This document shows positions 37,108 through 47,444 of a stretch of DNA of 64,000 nucleotides, one piece after another. Under the pieces are notes generated by a model. It saw only the letters and a program-made list of their open reading frames with translations, made no database searches and was not told where the DNA came from. A program made the translations under genes and the position numbers. The stretch is from Variovorax paradoxus (GTDB lineage Bacteria; Pseudomonadota; Gammaproteobacteria; Burkholderiales; Burkholderiaceae_C): positions 3,222,001 to 3,286,000 of the forward strand of contig NZ_CP102931.1 in the NCBI RefSeq assembly GCF_024734665.1, in the 5' to 3' direction. The first letter of the stretch is position 1; each line of letters begins with the position of its first letter.

Positions 37108-38121
37108 TCAGGCCGGCAGGAACCTCAAGAAGCGCATGCGTGCACGGTCCCAGAGGGCGACCAACCCCTGCGGCTCGACGGCGAGGAAGAAAATGATCAG
37201 CGCGCCCAGCACGATGCGCTGGCTCATGTCGAGCACGCCCGAATCGAACCAGCCGCCGAAGAAGAAGCTGCCCACGCGCGAGAGCAGCAGCGGAAACACC
37301 ACGATGAGCGCCGCGCCGAAGAAGGCCCCGCGGATCGTCGCGAGCCCGCCGATGATCACGATGAACAGGATCTGGAACGAGCGGTCGAGGTTGAAGCCCG
37401 CCGGCTCCACGGTGCGCAGGTACACGAAACCCCACAGCACGCCCGCCACGCCGACGATGAACGACGACACCGCGAACGCCAGCAGCTTGGTGCGCAGCAC
37501 CGGCACGCCGATGACGCGCGCCGCCAGTTCGTTGTCGCGCACGGCGATGAAGTGGTGGCCCGTCTGCGTGCGCACGAGGCGCCATGCCAGCAGCGTCAAC
37601 GCCGTGACGACGGTCAGCGAGAAGATGTAGCGCCCCACCGGCGTGTCGAACACGATGCCCGCCACTTCGAGCGCTGGCGCGTCGATCACGCCCGAGGCGT
37701 TGTCGTTGCTGAACCAGCCGAACTTGGTCAGCGCCCATTGCACGAAGAACTGCGCGGCCAGCGTCGACACCGCAAGGTAGAAGCCGCGCAGCCGCAGGCT
37801 CGGCAGCCCGAACACCAGGCCGACGGCCGTGGCGGCAAGGCCAGCGAGGCCGATGCTCACGAGCAGCGGCAGTCCTTCCACGCGCAGGTTGAAGTTGTAG
37901 GCCGCGAAGGCGCCGACCGCCATGAAGGCCGCGGTACCCAGCGACAGCTGGCCTGCATAGCCGGTCAGCAGGTTGAGGCCTACAGCCGCGAGCGACAGCG
38001 CAAGGAACGGGATCAGCAGCGCGTCGAACACATAGCCGGACGCAACAAACGGCACGACGCCGAAGGCGACGGCCAGCACGGCCAGCGGCCAGGTCAATGG
38101 ATGCACAGAAACGGTACGCAT
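37108..38121 (-). CDS. livM: LIV-type ABC permease LivM
   Basis: A membrane protein of 337 residues with about nine helices and the BPD_transp_2 fold: LNLLTGYAGQLSLGTAAFMAVGAF and the coupling loop with FIAVRDNELAARVIGV, followed by GLATIRGAFFGAALI. It pairs with LivH. The gap to livK is 54 bp and shows no promoter. Confidence 0.92.
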   Translation of the reverse strand: MRTVSVHPLTWPLAVLAVAFGVVPFVASGYVFDALLIPFLALSLAAVGLNLLTGYAGQLSLGTAAFMAVGAFAAYNFNLRVEGLPLLVSIGLAGLAATAVGLVFGLPSLRLRGFYLAVSTLAAQFFVQWALTKFGWFSNDNASGVIDAPALEVAGIVFDTPVGRYIFSLTVVTALTLLAWRLVRTQTGHHFIAVRDNELAARVIGVPVLRTKLLAFAVSSFIVGVAGVLWGFVYLRTVEPAGFNLDRSFQILFIVIIGGLATIRGAFFGAALIVVFPLLLSRVGSFFFGGWFDSGVLDMSQRIVLGALIIFFLAVEPQGLVALWDRARMRFLRFLPA

Positions 38122-38124
38122 GGC

Positions 38125-39021
38125 TCAGGCGCGCTCCACCAGTTTCTGTCCGAACAGCCCGCTTGGCCGGATCAGCAGGAAGGCCAGCGCTGCGACGTAA
38201 GCGAACCAGCTCTCGATGCCTCCGCCTACGAAAGGCCCGATGTACACCTCGGCCAGCTTCTCCAGTGCGCCGATCACCAGCCCGCCGACGATCGCGCCAA
38301 GAATGGAGTCGAACCCACCCAGCACCAGCACAGGCAGTGCCTTCAGCACCACGAGCGAGAGGGAGAACTGCACACCCAGCCGCGCGCCCCACAACAGCCC
38401 GGCCACCAGCGCGATGACGCCGGCCGCTGCCCACACAGTGGCCCAGATGCGCGGCAGGCGCAGGCCCACCGCGATGGCCGCATAGGTGTCGTCCGCCACC
38501 GCGCGGAACGCCTGGCCCACGCGTGTGTAGCGGAAGAAGGCCGAGAGCGCCGCCACCATCACGCCGGCCGTCGCGGCGGCGAACAGGTCGAAGGTCGATA
38601 CCATGATGCCGAAGAACTGCAGCGGCTCGTCCGCGATGCCAAGCTCCAGCGCATGCACCTGCGTGCCCCACACCAGCTGGGCCACGCCCTCGATCACGTA
38701 CGACAGGCCCAGCGTTGCCATGAACAGCGTGATCGGCGGCTGGTTCACCAGCGGGCGAAGCACGGTGCGCTCGATGGTCAGGCCCAGCAGCACCATGAGG
38801 GAGAAGGTCAGCACGAGCGCAAGTGCAAAGGGCACGCCGCGCTCGACCAGGCTCACAAAGGTGAGCGCAGCAAACAGCAGCTGCGCGCCCTGCGCGAAGT
38901 TGAGCACGCCTGAAGTCTTGTAGATCAGCACGAAGCCGATGGCCACCAGTGAATACATCACGCCCGAAAGCAGGCCGCCGATGAGCACCTCGGCGAAGAA
39001 GCTGAAGTCAGCGCCGTCCAT
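38125..39021 (-). CDS. livH: LIV-type ABC permease LivH
   Basis: A membrane protein of 298 residues. The characteristic GGLLSGVMYSLVAIGFVLIYK and SGVLNFAQGAQLLF open it; the coupling region FRAVADDTYAAIAVGLRLPRI follows, and GGFDSILGAIVGGLVIGALE is near the end. It is 3 bp before livM and shares one base with the livG stop, so the genes are coupled. Confidence 0.93.
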   Translation of the reverse strand: MDGADFSFFAEVLIGGLLSGVMYSLVAIGFVLIYKTSGVLNFAQGAQLLFAALTFVSLVERGVPFALALVLTFSLMVLLGLTIERTVLRPLVNQPPITLFMATLGLSYVIEGVAQLVWGTQVHALELGIADEPLQFFGIMVSTFDLFAAATAGVMVAALSAFFRYTRVGQAFRAVADDTYAAIAVGLRLPRIWATVWAAAGVIALVAGLLWGARLGVQFSLSLVVLKALPVLVLGGFDSILGAIVGGLVIGALEKLAEVYIGPFVGGGIESWFAYVAALAFLLIRPSGLFGQKLVERA

Positions 39022-39923
39022 CAGGCCTGCCCCTCTGCGTCGTCATGTGCCACGCCCAGGTAGGCATCGATCACGGCCGGGTCGCTGCGCACCTCGGCCG
39101 GCGTGCCGTCCGCGATCTTGCGGCCGTAGTCGAGCACGGCCACGCGGTCCGACAGGCCCAGCACCACACCGATGTCGTGCTCGATCAGCAGGATGGTGGT
39201 GCCGAACTCGTCGCGTGCGGCGCGCACGAAATGCGCCATCTCGCTTTTCTCGGTGACGGTCATGCCGGCCATCGGCTCGTCGAGCAGCAACAGTCGAGGC
39301 GATGCGACCAGCGCACGCGCCAGCTCCACGCGCTTCTGCAGGCCATATGCCAGCGTGCCGGCCAGCCGCTCGCTCACGGTGCGCAGCCCGAGAAAGCCGA
39401 TGATCGCTTCGGCCCGTGCGCGCGCATCATCGCGCTCACGACGTGCGCGGCCCAGCCCGACCAGTTGTTCGATGAAGGTGGAACGCGCCGCATCGACGCG
39501 GCCGAGCACGATGTTGTCGCGCACGCTCAGGCCCTTGAACAGCGCGAGATTCTGGAAAGTGCGCGCAACGCCCAGCCGTGCCAGTCGCGCCGTCGGCACG
39601 TGGCCGAAGCCGCGCCCGCCGATCCACACGCGCCCGCGATCGGGCCGGTACAGCCCGCTGATGATGTTGACCAGCGAGCTCTTGCCGGCGCCGTTGGGGC
39701 CGATGATGGCGCGGATCTCTCCTTTCGCTATCGACAGGTTCACACCCGACAGCGCGGTGACGCCGCCGAAGGACAGGTCGATGCCCTCCAGCCGCAGCAC
39801 GGCCGAGGTCGCGGTATCTCCCCCTGCCGCAGCCGTGCGACCCGCCGGCACGAAGGCCACCGGATCGACACCGAGCGAGACGGGCCCCGCCTCGAAGAAA
39901 AGATCGGGCATCACGAGGCTCAC
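39021..39923 (-). CDS. livG: LIV-type ABC transporter ATP-binding protein
   Basis: An ATPase of 300 residues. Walker A IGPNGAGKSS, the LivG-type GLYRPDRGRVWIGG and ARTFQNLALFKGLSVRDN, signature TLAYGLQKRVE and Walker B LLLLDEPMAGM are present. About 45 extra residues precede the usual start, and the later Met choices cannot be ruled out. The ATG overlaps the sfnG stop (ATGA). Confidence 0.91.
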   Translation of the reverse strand: MSLVMPDLFFEAGPVSLGVDPVAFVPAGRTAAAGGDTATSAVLRLEGIDLSFGGVTALSGVNLSIAKGEIRAIIGPNGAGKSSLVNIISGLYRPDRGRVWIGGRGFGHVPTARLARLGVARTFQNLALFKGLSVRDNIVLGRVDAARSTFIEQLVGLGRARRERDDARARAEAIIGFLGLRTVSERLAGTLAYGLQKRVELARALVASPRLLLLDEPMAGMTVTEKSEMAHFVRAARDEFGTTILLIEHDIGVVLGLSDRVAVLDYGRKIADGTPAEVRSDPAVIDAYLGVAHDDAEGQA

Positions 39924-41056
39924 GCCACGGCTTCCAGTGCCGCCTTGCTCGGCTTTTCTCCGCGGGCGGCCTGTTCCGCTTCGAGCTTGCGCACCAGCGG
40001 CAGCACCTTCTGGCCGAAGTACTCCACCTCCTCGATGAAGTGCAGGAAGCCCGTCAGGACGAGGTCGACGCCGATGGCCTTGAGCGCCACGATGCGTTCG
40101 GCAATCTGCTGCGGCGTGCCGATGAGGTTGGTGCGAAAACCGTCGTTGTATTGCACGAGGTCTTCGAAGGTGGACTTGGCCCAGTTGCCCTCGCCTTCGG
40201 GCGAAGACTTGCCAGCCTGCTTGGCCGCATCGCCGAAGGCGTGCACCGCCTCGACGTGTGCGTGCTTGATGATGTCGGCCAGCACGGCCTTGGCTTCCTC
40301 TTCGGTGTCGCGGGCGATGACGAACGCGTTCACGCCGATGCGCACCGTGTGGCCGTTCTGCGCGGCCTTGGCCTGGATGTCGTCGATCTGCGCCTTCAGG
40401 CCCTCGGGCGTGTTGCCGTTGGTGAAGTACCAGTCCGACACGCTGGCCGCGTTGTCGCGCGCTGCGCGCGAGCTGCCACCCTGGAAGATTTCGGGGTGGG
40501 GCTTTTGCACCGGCTTCGGGCTCAGCGTGTAGTCGCTGAAGCGATAGAAGTCGCCCTTGAAGGTGAAGTTGTCCTGCGTCCAGATGCCCTTGAGCGCGCG
40601 GATGAATTCGTTGGAGCGGCGATAGCGCTCGTCATGCTCCAGCCACGGCTCGCCAATGGCCTGGAACTCACCCTTGAACCAGCCGCTCACCACGTTGATG
40701 GCGATGCGGCCATTGGAGATGTGGTCGATGGTGGCGATCTGCTTGGCCACCACGGCCGGATTCCATGGACCGGGCAGGATCGCAGCCAGCACCTTGAGCT
40801 TGGTGGTCGCATGCAGCAGCGCCTGGCTGAAGGACACCGACTCGTGCTGGTACTCGGCACCGTAGCCAGCGGTGAAGCGGATCTGGCTCAGCGCGTATTC
40901 GAAGCCGGCCTTCTCGGCCGCGAGTGCGAGGCGCTGGTTGTATTCGAGGCTCCAGTCGGTGCGCTGCTCGATGGTGCTGACCACGAGGCCGCCGCTGACG
41001 TTGGGCACCCAGTAGGCGAACTTGACGGGGGCGGCGGTGGAAGACGGTTGGCTCAT
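39920..41056 (-). CDS. sfnG: FMNH2-dependent dimethyl sulfone monooxygenase
   Basis: A luciferase-fold enzyme of 378 residues that splits dimethyl sulfone to methanesulfinate and formaldehyde. The FWVPNVSGGLVVS-type N-terminus (here YWVPNVSGGLVVS), the RFTAGYGAEYQHESVSFSQALL block and RIAINVVSGWFKGEFQAIGEPWLEHDERY are those of SfnG. It needs reduced flavin from the adjacent reductase msuE. The longer frame from 41344 is not supported by the family start. Confidence 0.93.
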   Translation of the reverse strand: MSQPSSTAAPVKFAYWVPNVSGGLVVSTIEQRTDWSLEYNQRLALAAEKAGFEYALSQIRFTAGYGAEYQHESVSFSQALLHATTKLKVLAAILPGPWNPAVVAKQIATIDHISNGRIAINVVSGWFKGEFQAIGEPWLEHDERYRRSNEFIRALKGIWTQDNFTFKGDFYRFSDYTLSPKPVQKPHPEIFQGGSSRAARDNAASVSDWYFTNGNTPEGLKAQIDDIQAKAAQNGHTVRIGVNAFVIARDTEEEAKAVLADIIKHAHVEAVHAFGDAAKQAGKSSPEGEGNWAKSTFEDLVQYNDGFRTNLIGTPQQIAERIVALKAIGVDLVLTGFLHFIEEVEYFGQKVLPLVRKLEAEQAARGEKPSKAALEAVA

Positions 41057-41093
41057 GGCAGGTTTCTCTCTGTGAACGGTCGGTGGGAGGGCA

Positions 41094-41687
41094 TCAGGCG
41101 GCCAGCGCAACGGGCGCGGGCTTGCGGATGGCGGGCGTGGTGGCCGGCGAGGCATCGCGCAGTTGTGGCACGGCGCGCGCCACGGCCAGCGCGATGCGTT
41201 CGCGCAGCGCGGGGTTGGCGATCTCGTAGCCCTCGAAGTCCTTCTCGACCGCGTAGACGCCGATGGGCAGCGTGCGGGCCTGGAAGAAGCTGAAGAGCGG
41301 GCGCAACTGGTGGTCGATGACCAGTGCGTGGCGGTCGCTGCCACCGGTGGCAGCGAGCAGCACGGGCTTGTCGGTCAGCGCCTCGTGGTGAACAAAGTCG
41401 AACAGGTGCTTGAAGAGGCCGGTGTACGAGCCGCGATAGACCGGGCTTGCTACCAGCAGCAGGTCGGCGGACTCGATGGCGGCAATGCTCTCTTCGACGG
41501 CGGCAGGCAACTGGTTGCGGTAGAGCACGCCGGCAAACTGCGGCCCGATCTCGCCGAGCGAGAGCACGCGCGCATCGATGGCGATCTCGTTGCCGAGCGC
41601 GGCCAGCAGTTGATCGACCAGCACCAGGGTGCGCGAGGGACGTTGCAGGCTGCCGGAGACGGCAACGACTTTCAGTTTTCGACTCAT
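41094..41687 (-). CDS. msuE: NADH-dependent FMN reductase for sulfur monooxygenases
   Basis: A flavodoxin-fold reductase of 197 residues: VAVSGSLQRPSRTLVLVD phosphate loop, LLLVASPVYRGSYTGLFKHLFDF and the TGGSDRHALVIDHQLRPLF block of SsuE/MsuE. It supplies FMNH2 to SfnG and SsuD. It is first in the operon, and the sigma54 promoter at 41742-41757 lies 55 bp upstream of its ATG. Confidence 0.9.
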   Translation of the reverse strand: MSRKLKVVAVSGSLQRPSRTLVLVDQLLAALGNEIAIDARVLSLGEIGPQFAGVLYRNQLPAAVEESIAAIESADLLLVASPVYRGSYTGLFKHLFDFVHHEALTDKPVLLAATGGSDRHALVIDHQLRPLFSFFQARTLPIGVYAVEKDFEGYEIANPALRERIALAVARAVPQLRDASPATTPAIRKPAPVALAA

Positions 41688-41741
41688 GTTGATATGACCT
41701 CTGTTTGGAAGCTGCGATCGATTCGCGGCGCACTCGATATA

Positions 41742-41757
41742 AGCGAATGGCGTGCCA
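41742..41757 (-). promoter_or_regulatory. sigma54 (-24/-12) promoter of msuE-sfnG-liv operon
   Basis: The minus strand reads TGGCACG-CCAT-TCGCT, matching the consensus TGGCACG-N4-TTGCT with one change and the right GG-to-GC spacing of 10 bp. SfnR, encoded at 45820, is the expected activator. Confidence 0.7.
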
Positions 41758-42028
41758 CTTCCTTTTTCCTTATGAATCAACGAGTTAGAGCGAAATGGCT
41801 ATCTGCGCCCATGCTGGATCGGCAGCAGGCTGCGGGTGGGTTGCTGATGGGCCAGCACTTCCGCAGCGATAGTTGTTTGGGGTAGATCGGTATGCGGCCG
41901 TCGCATGAACGCCAGGCAGCAATCCGATGAAGAAGCTGCTTCCCCTGCAGCAGGGTGATGTGCGCGTTGGAAAGCACAACGGGCCTGCGACGCGAAGCCG
42001 CAGGCCCGTTGCAAGGCAATGCCGAAAT
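41758..42028. other. non-coding stretch upstream of msuE
   Basis: The stretch from 41688 to 42028 carries no gene. It holds the msuE promoter, an inverted pair GCTGC (41935-41939) and GCAGC (41947-41951) like the repeats upstream of the other sfn promoter, and the terminator at 41977-42011. Nothing else was recognised. Confidence 0.5.
41977..42011 (-). terminator. hairpin after the DszC-like gene
   Basis: CAACGGGCCTGCG (41977-41989) pairs over 13 bp with CGCAGGCCCGTTG (41999-42011) across a 9-base loop. It lies 18 bp after the stop of the 42029-43219 gene. The T-rich tail is short (TGTGCTTTCC), so termination is likely but not certain. Confidence 0.65.
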
Positions 42029-43219
42029 TCAGGAATAGAAGCTGGGTTGCGGCACGCGCGCATTGAGCGCCCAGTCGCCAAGTTCTCGCAGCTTGTAGTC
42101 GACCGGATCGTGCAGCGTGTGCACGCGCAGGTTGCGCCAGTAGCGGTCCAGGCGCAGCGCGGCGGTGGTGGCGCGCGCGCCCGTCACCTCGAACATGCGG
42201 TGCGCCACCTCGAGGCTCGCGCGTGTGCTCGCGACCTTGGCTGCGGCAACAGCAACAGCCACCTGCCCGCGCTCGTGTTCATCGAGCGAAGTGCCACGCA
42301 GCCACGCCTGATCGAAGGCCGCGGCCGCATGGTCGAGCAGCATGCGGGCGCCTTGCAGCGCGAGCCAGAAATCGCCGTAGTGCGTGAGCACGTAAGGGTC
42401 TTCGTTTGCAGCCGAAGCCGTCGAGAACAGCCAGGGGCGGCCTTGCTGCAGCGTGAACGACTTCGCCTCTTCGAGTGCGCCCTCCCCCAGCCCGAGGTAG
42501 ATGTTCGCGAGGATCAGTTGCGCAAGCAGCGGGCGCAGGCAGGCGAACGGCGTCGAGAGCGGGCCGGGGTCGAGCAGCAGTTCATTCGCCTCGACGCGCA
42601 CGCCATCGAACACCACGCTGCCGCTGTCGGTCTGGCGCTGGCCCATGTTGTCCCAGTCGCCCTGCACCGCAATGCCGGCGCGCCCCGTGGGCACGACGCC
42701 AATCAGCAGGCGATCGTTCGCGTCGAGGGCCGAGGCGAGCAGCATGTCGGAGTCGCTGGCACCGGAGCAGAAGCTCTTGCGGCCCGAGAACACATAGCCC
42801 CCGTCGACGGCTTGCGCGCGCGTGGACTTGTCGAGCGGGTTCAACGCATTGCCCCAGAACCAGCGCTGCGCGCGGGTCTGTTCGATCCACGGCAGCCACT
42901 GCGCGCGCTGCGCGAAGAGCTGCGTGGTCGCGAGCAGCAGGTGATGAAAGGCGAACAGGTGCGCCACCGAGCTGTCGACACGCGCAAAGCCACGCACCAC
43001 GTCGAGTGTCTGTTGCCAGCTCGCGCCCAGGCCGCCTAGTTCGGTCGGCACGCTGAGCATCAGCAGGCCGCTGCCCCGCAGCAGGTCGCGCTCGACCTTC
43101 GGGGTGCCGCCACGCTGGTCGCGCTCGACGGCGGTCTGCGCCAATGTCTGCGCGACGCGCTGCGCGGTCGCGTGCCACGGTACGACTTCGTCGCCGGCCT
43201 CCGCGGAGAAATGCTTCAT
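42029..43219 (-). CDS. DszC/SfnC-like flavin monooxygenase, copy A
   Basis: A protein of 396 residues with the acyl-CoA-dehydrogenase fold used by DszC and MsuC-like flavin monooxygenases: [54 protein letters not shown] and the tail [20 protein letters not shown]. It is clearly paralogous to the gene at 44627-45823. It overlaps ssuD by 4 bases. It probably removes sulfur from a sulfinate or sulfonate with FMNH2, but the substrate is unknown. Confidence 0.85.
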   Translation of the reverse strand: MKHFSAEAGDEVVPWHATAQRVAQTLAQTAVERDQRGGTPKVERDLLRGSGLLMLSVPTELGGLGASWQQTLDVVRGFARVDSSVAHLFAFHHLLLATTQLFAQRAQWLPWIEQTRAQRWFWGNALNPLDKSTRAQAVDGGYVFSGRKSFCSGASDSDMLLASALDANDRLLIGVVPTGRAGIAVQGDWDNMGQRQTDSGSVVFDGVRVEANELLLDPGPLSTPFACLRPLLAQLILANIYLGLGEGALEEAKSFTLQQGRPWLFSTASAANEDPYVLTHYGDFWLALQGARMLLDHAAAAFDQAWLRGTSLDEHERGQVAVAVAAAKVASTRASLEVAHRMFEVTGARATTAALRLDRYWRNLRVHTLHDPVDYKLRELGDWALNARVPQPSFYS

Positions 43220-44379
43220 GCGGCGGCCTTCTCGGGCACCAGCACTCGCGACGACGGCGGCACGATGTCGTTGGCAATGACCTCGCCGAAGGGCCCGGTG
43301 ATGTTGGCTTGCCCCGCCGGGCGCACATGGTCGAGCGGCAGCAGCGGAAACAGCAGTTCGGCCACGCGATAGGCCTCCTCAAGATGCGGATAGCCCGAGA
43401 AGATGAAAGTCTCCACGCCGAGTGCCGCGTATTCCTTGATGCGTGCCGCCACCTCTTCGGGGCTGCCCACCAGCGCCGTGCCCGCGCCACCGCGCACCAG
43501 GCCCACGCCGGCCCACAGGTTGGGCGACACCTCCAGCCTGTCGCGCCGCCCGCCGTGCAATGCGGCCATGCGCTGCTGGCCCACCGAGTCGAAGCGCGAG
43601 AAAGCCTTCTGAGCGGCGGCGATGGTGTCGTCGGTCACATAGGAAATGAGTTCGTCGGCGGCGCGCCAGGCCGCCTCGCTGGTCTCGCGCACGATCACAT
43701 GCAGCCGGATGCCGAAGCGCAGCGTACGGCCGTGCTTTGCCGCCGCGGCGCGGGCCTTCGCGATCTTGTCGGCCACATCGGCCGGCGGCTCGCCCCAGGT
43801 GAGGTACACGTCGACCTGCTCGCCCGCGAGTGCAATGGCCGCGTCCGACGAGCCACCGAACCACAGCGGTGGATAGGGCTTCTGCATCGGCGGATAGAGC
43901 GTCTTGGCGTTCTCCACGCGCAGGTGCTTGCCCGAGAAGTTGACGGTCTCGCCGGCCGCAACGCCGCGCCAGATGCGCAGGAATTCATCGGTGACCTCGT
44001 AGCGCTCGGCATGCGTCAGGAAGCTGCCGTCGCCATGCTGCTCGTCGGGGTCGCCGCCGGTCACCACGTTGATGAGCAGGCGGCCATCGGAAAAGCGGTC
44101 GAGCGTCGCGGCCTGGCGCGCGGAAACGGTCGGCGAAATGATGCCGGGGCGTATCGCCACCAGGAACTTGAGCCGCTCGGTCTGAGCCGCCAGCGACGAG
44201 GCGACCACCCACGAGTCTTCGCAGGAACGCCCCGTGGGAATCAGCACGCCCTCGTAGCCCAGTTCGTCGGCGGCCTGTGCCACTTGCCGCAGGTATCGAT
44301 GGCTCACGGTGCGCGCACCGCGCGAGGTGCCGAGGTAGCGACTGTCGCCGTGCGTGGGGAGAAACCAGAAAAGTTGCAT
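43216..44379 (-). CDS. ssuD: FMNH2-dependent alkanesulfonate monooxygenase
   Basis: A luciferase-fold enzyme of 387 residues cleaving alkanesulfonates to aldehyde and sulfite. [58 protein letters not shown] and [20 protein letters not shown] are SsuD hallmarks. A -24/-12 promoter ends only about 10 bp from the ATG, so the transcript may have almost no leader. No SsuABC transporter lies nearby; the Liv genes may take that role. Confidence 0.92.
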   Translation of the reverse strand: MQLFWFLPTHGDSRYLGTSRGARTVSHRYLRQVAQAADELGYEGVLIPTGRSCEDSWVVASSLAAQTERLKFLVAIRPGIISPTVSARQAATLDRFSDGRLLINVVTGGDPDEQHGDGSFLTHAERYEVTDEFLRIWRGVAAGETVNFSGKHLRVENAKTLYPPMQKPYPPLWFGGSSDAAIALAGEQVDVYLTWGEPPADVADKIAKARAAAAKHGRTLRFGIRLHVIVRETSEAAWRAADELISYVTDDTIAAAQKAFSRFDSVGQQRMAALHGGRRDRLEVSPNLWAGVGLVRGGAGTALVGSPEEVAARIKEYAALGVETFIFSGYPHLEEAYRVAELLFPLLPLDHVRPAGQANITGPFGEVIANDIVPPSSRVLVPEKAAA

Positions 44380-44389
44380 GAGGCGGTTC

Positions 44390-44405
44390 AGCAGTTAGCG
44401 TGCCA
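44390..44405 (-). promoter_or_regulatory. sigma54 (-24/-12) promoter of ssuD
   Basis: The minus strand reads TGGCACG-CTAA-CTGCT, one change from the consensus, with correct spacing. The start would fall close to the ssuD ATG at 44379. Confidence 0.6.
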
Positions 44406-44444
44406 GTCGACCTGCCTGTGGGAACGCGCCGAAACGCGCGATTT

Positions 44445-44490
44445 CTGCTGCTCCAGCAGCAGCGGAACACCACATCTGCTGCACGCAGCA
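44445..44490. promoter_or_regulatory. paired inverted repeats, likely enhancer sites for SfnR
   Basis: CTGCTGCT-CC-AGCAGCAG (44445-44462) and TGCTGC-AC-GCAGCA (44477-44490) share a GCTGC/GCAGC core and have centres 30 bp apart, about three helix turns. They lie between two divergent sigma54 promoters, about 70-100 bp from the plus-strand -24. That is the usual place of enhancer sites for sigma54 activators. Confidence 0.5.
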
Positions 44491-44552
44491 CATTGCCCGC
44501 CCGCACTGCTGCCATGGAAGCAAAACAAGGATCGATATACGCATCGCATCGT

Positions 44553-44568
44553 TGGCCGGGCGCTTGCG
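44553..44568 (+). promoter_or_regulatory. sigma54 (-24/-12) promoter of the DszC-like/sfnR genes
   Basis: TGGC-N7-TTGC with GG at 44554-44555 and GC at 44566-44567, spaced 10 bp apart. The -24 region (TGGCCGG) is weaker than the consensus. The gene starts at 44627. Confidence 0.5.
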
Positions 44569-44626
44569 CGCCGCCAACATGCTGCTGGCGCAGCAACCGT
44601 GCTGCCTGCACATACCGAGGCCTTGT

Positions 44627-45819
44627 GTGAGTTCAGTGAGTTCCGTTCTTTCCATTCCTGCTTCCGAATCCACTCGCGACATCGCGCGCGAGCTGATGCA
44701 GCGCTTCGCAGCCACCGCGGTGGAGCGCGACGAGCGCGGTGGCACGCCGAAGGCCGAGCGCGATGCCCTGCGTGAAAGCGGCCTGCTCGCCTTGAGCATT
44801 CCGTCCGAATTCGGCGGCAGCGGTGCTGACTGGCGCGAGACGCTCGATGTCGTGCGCCTGCTCGCGCAGGCCGACAGCTCGCTCGCGCATGTGTTCGGCT
44901 TTCATCACCTGATGCTCGCCACGGTGCGCCTCTTCGCGCGGCCCGTGCAATGGCAGCCATGGTTCGAGCAGACCGCGCGCCGTCGATGGTTCTGGGGCAA
45001 CGCCCTCAATCCGCTGGACGACCGCACGGTGTCCAGCGCGCACGAGGGCTGGCGCGAATTCACCGGGCAGAAGAGCTTCTGCTCGGGCGCGCTCGATTCC
45101 GAAATGCTCATCGCCTCGGCGCGCGAGGAAGGCAGTGGCGCCTTCATCGTCGCGGCGGTTCCCACCGGCCGCTCGGGCATCTTCGTCGCGCCCGACTGGA
45201 ACAACATCGGCCAGCGCCAGACCGACAGCGGCAGCGTGACCTTCGAGAAGGTGCGCGTCGAGCAGCACGAGGTGCTGGCCGACCCGGGCCCGCTCTCGAC
45301 CCCCTTTGCCTGCCTGCGGCCGCTGGTGTCGCAACTCGTGCTGGCCAACATCTACCTCGGCATTGCGGAGGCGGCCTTCAACGATGCAAGGCACTACACG
45401 CTGCACGAGTCGCGCCCGTGGCATGCGGCCCATGTATCGCAGATGCACGAGGACCCCTATGTGCTCGGCCACTACGGCGACTTCTGGGTCGGCCTGGAGA
45501 GCGTGCGCGTGCTGGCCGACCGCGCGGCCGACCGGCTCGACGCGGCATGGCGGCTCGGCCCCGCGTTGACAGAGGCCGAGCGCGGCGACGTCGCGGTGGC
45601 CGTGGCCACCGCGAAGGTCGCGGCGACGAACACGGGGCTGGACATCTGTACGCGCATGTTCGACGTGGCCGGCGCGCGCGCCACGCATGGCGGCCTGCGC
45701 CTGGACCGTCACTGGCGCAACCTGCGCACCCAGACCCTGCATGACCCCGTGGCCTACAAACTGCGCGAGCTCGGCGAATGGGCCCTCAAGCAGCAATACC
45801 CCGTACCGACCTTCTACTC

Positions 45820-45823
<4 letters not shown>
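44627..45823 (+). CDS. DszC/SfnC-like flavin monooxygenase, copy B
   Basis: A protein of 398 residues started by GTG at 44627 with GAGG upstream; the frame upstream to 44552 has no family likeness. It mirrors copy A along its length ([74 protein letters not shown]). Both are likely MsuC/SfnC-type flavin-dependent oxygenases. The stop overlaps the sfnR start (ATGA). Confidence 0.85.
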
Positions 45824-46953
<1,130 letters not shown>

Positions 46954-47444
46954 TCCCCGGACTGGTTCGGTCTTTCGCAGCATTGCGGTCATCGCGTTGC
47001 CGTTGTCGATGCTCAGGGCCGTGCATTGAAGGCAGTCGCCAGCGCAGCAGCCTGGAGGTGAAGGACCGTGGAGCCAATGCGACCAGTGCGTCCAGATGGT
47101 TCAATGACCCGCCGGGTGGCGGCGCTGCAAGTCGCGCGGCCGAGAGTGCTGCAACGTTGATCTTCGAGGTCAGGCTTTGCGACGGCGAGCGCCCGGTGGC
47201 TTCGTTGATCCAGGCGCCCCCCGTCTGTGGGTCGATGTGGTGGCAGATGTATCGGGTCGTGGTCTTGGGCCAGAAGAGGCGCCCGATCGAAACGGTCGCG
47301 ATCAGGCCCGTGCCGCCGTGCTCAGTCGAAAATTCAACGTTGATCGAGGTTGCCATCGAGCCACCATTCTTTTCTGATGTGTTGGCATCGGATTGTCAGG
47401 TGTGCCAGCCCGCTTGCGGAAGAAAGGCTCGGTGCGCGCGCTGC

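Noticed and set aside
44460..44626. Upstream start for the DszC-like gene at 44627, including an ATG at 44552
   Set aside because: That start would overlap the -24 element of the sigma54 promoter, and the extra residues have no match in the paralogue.
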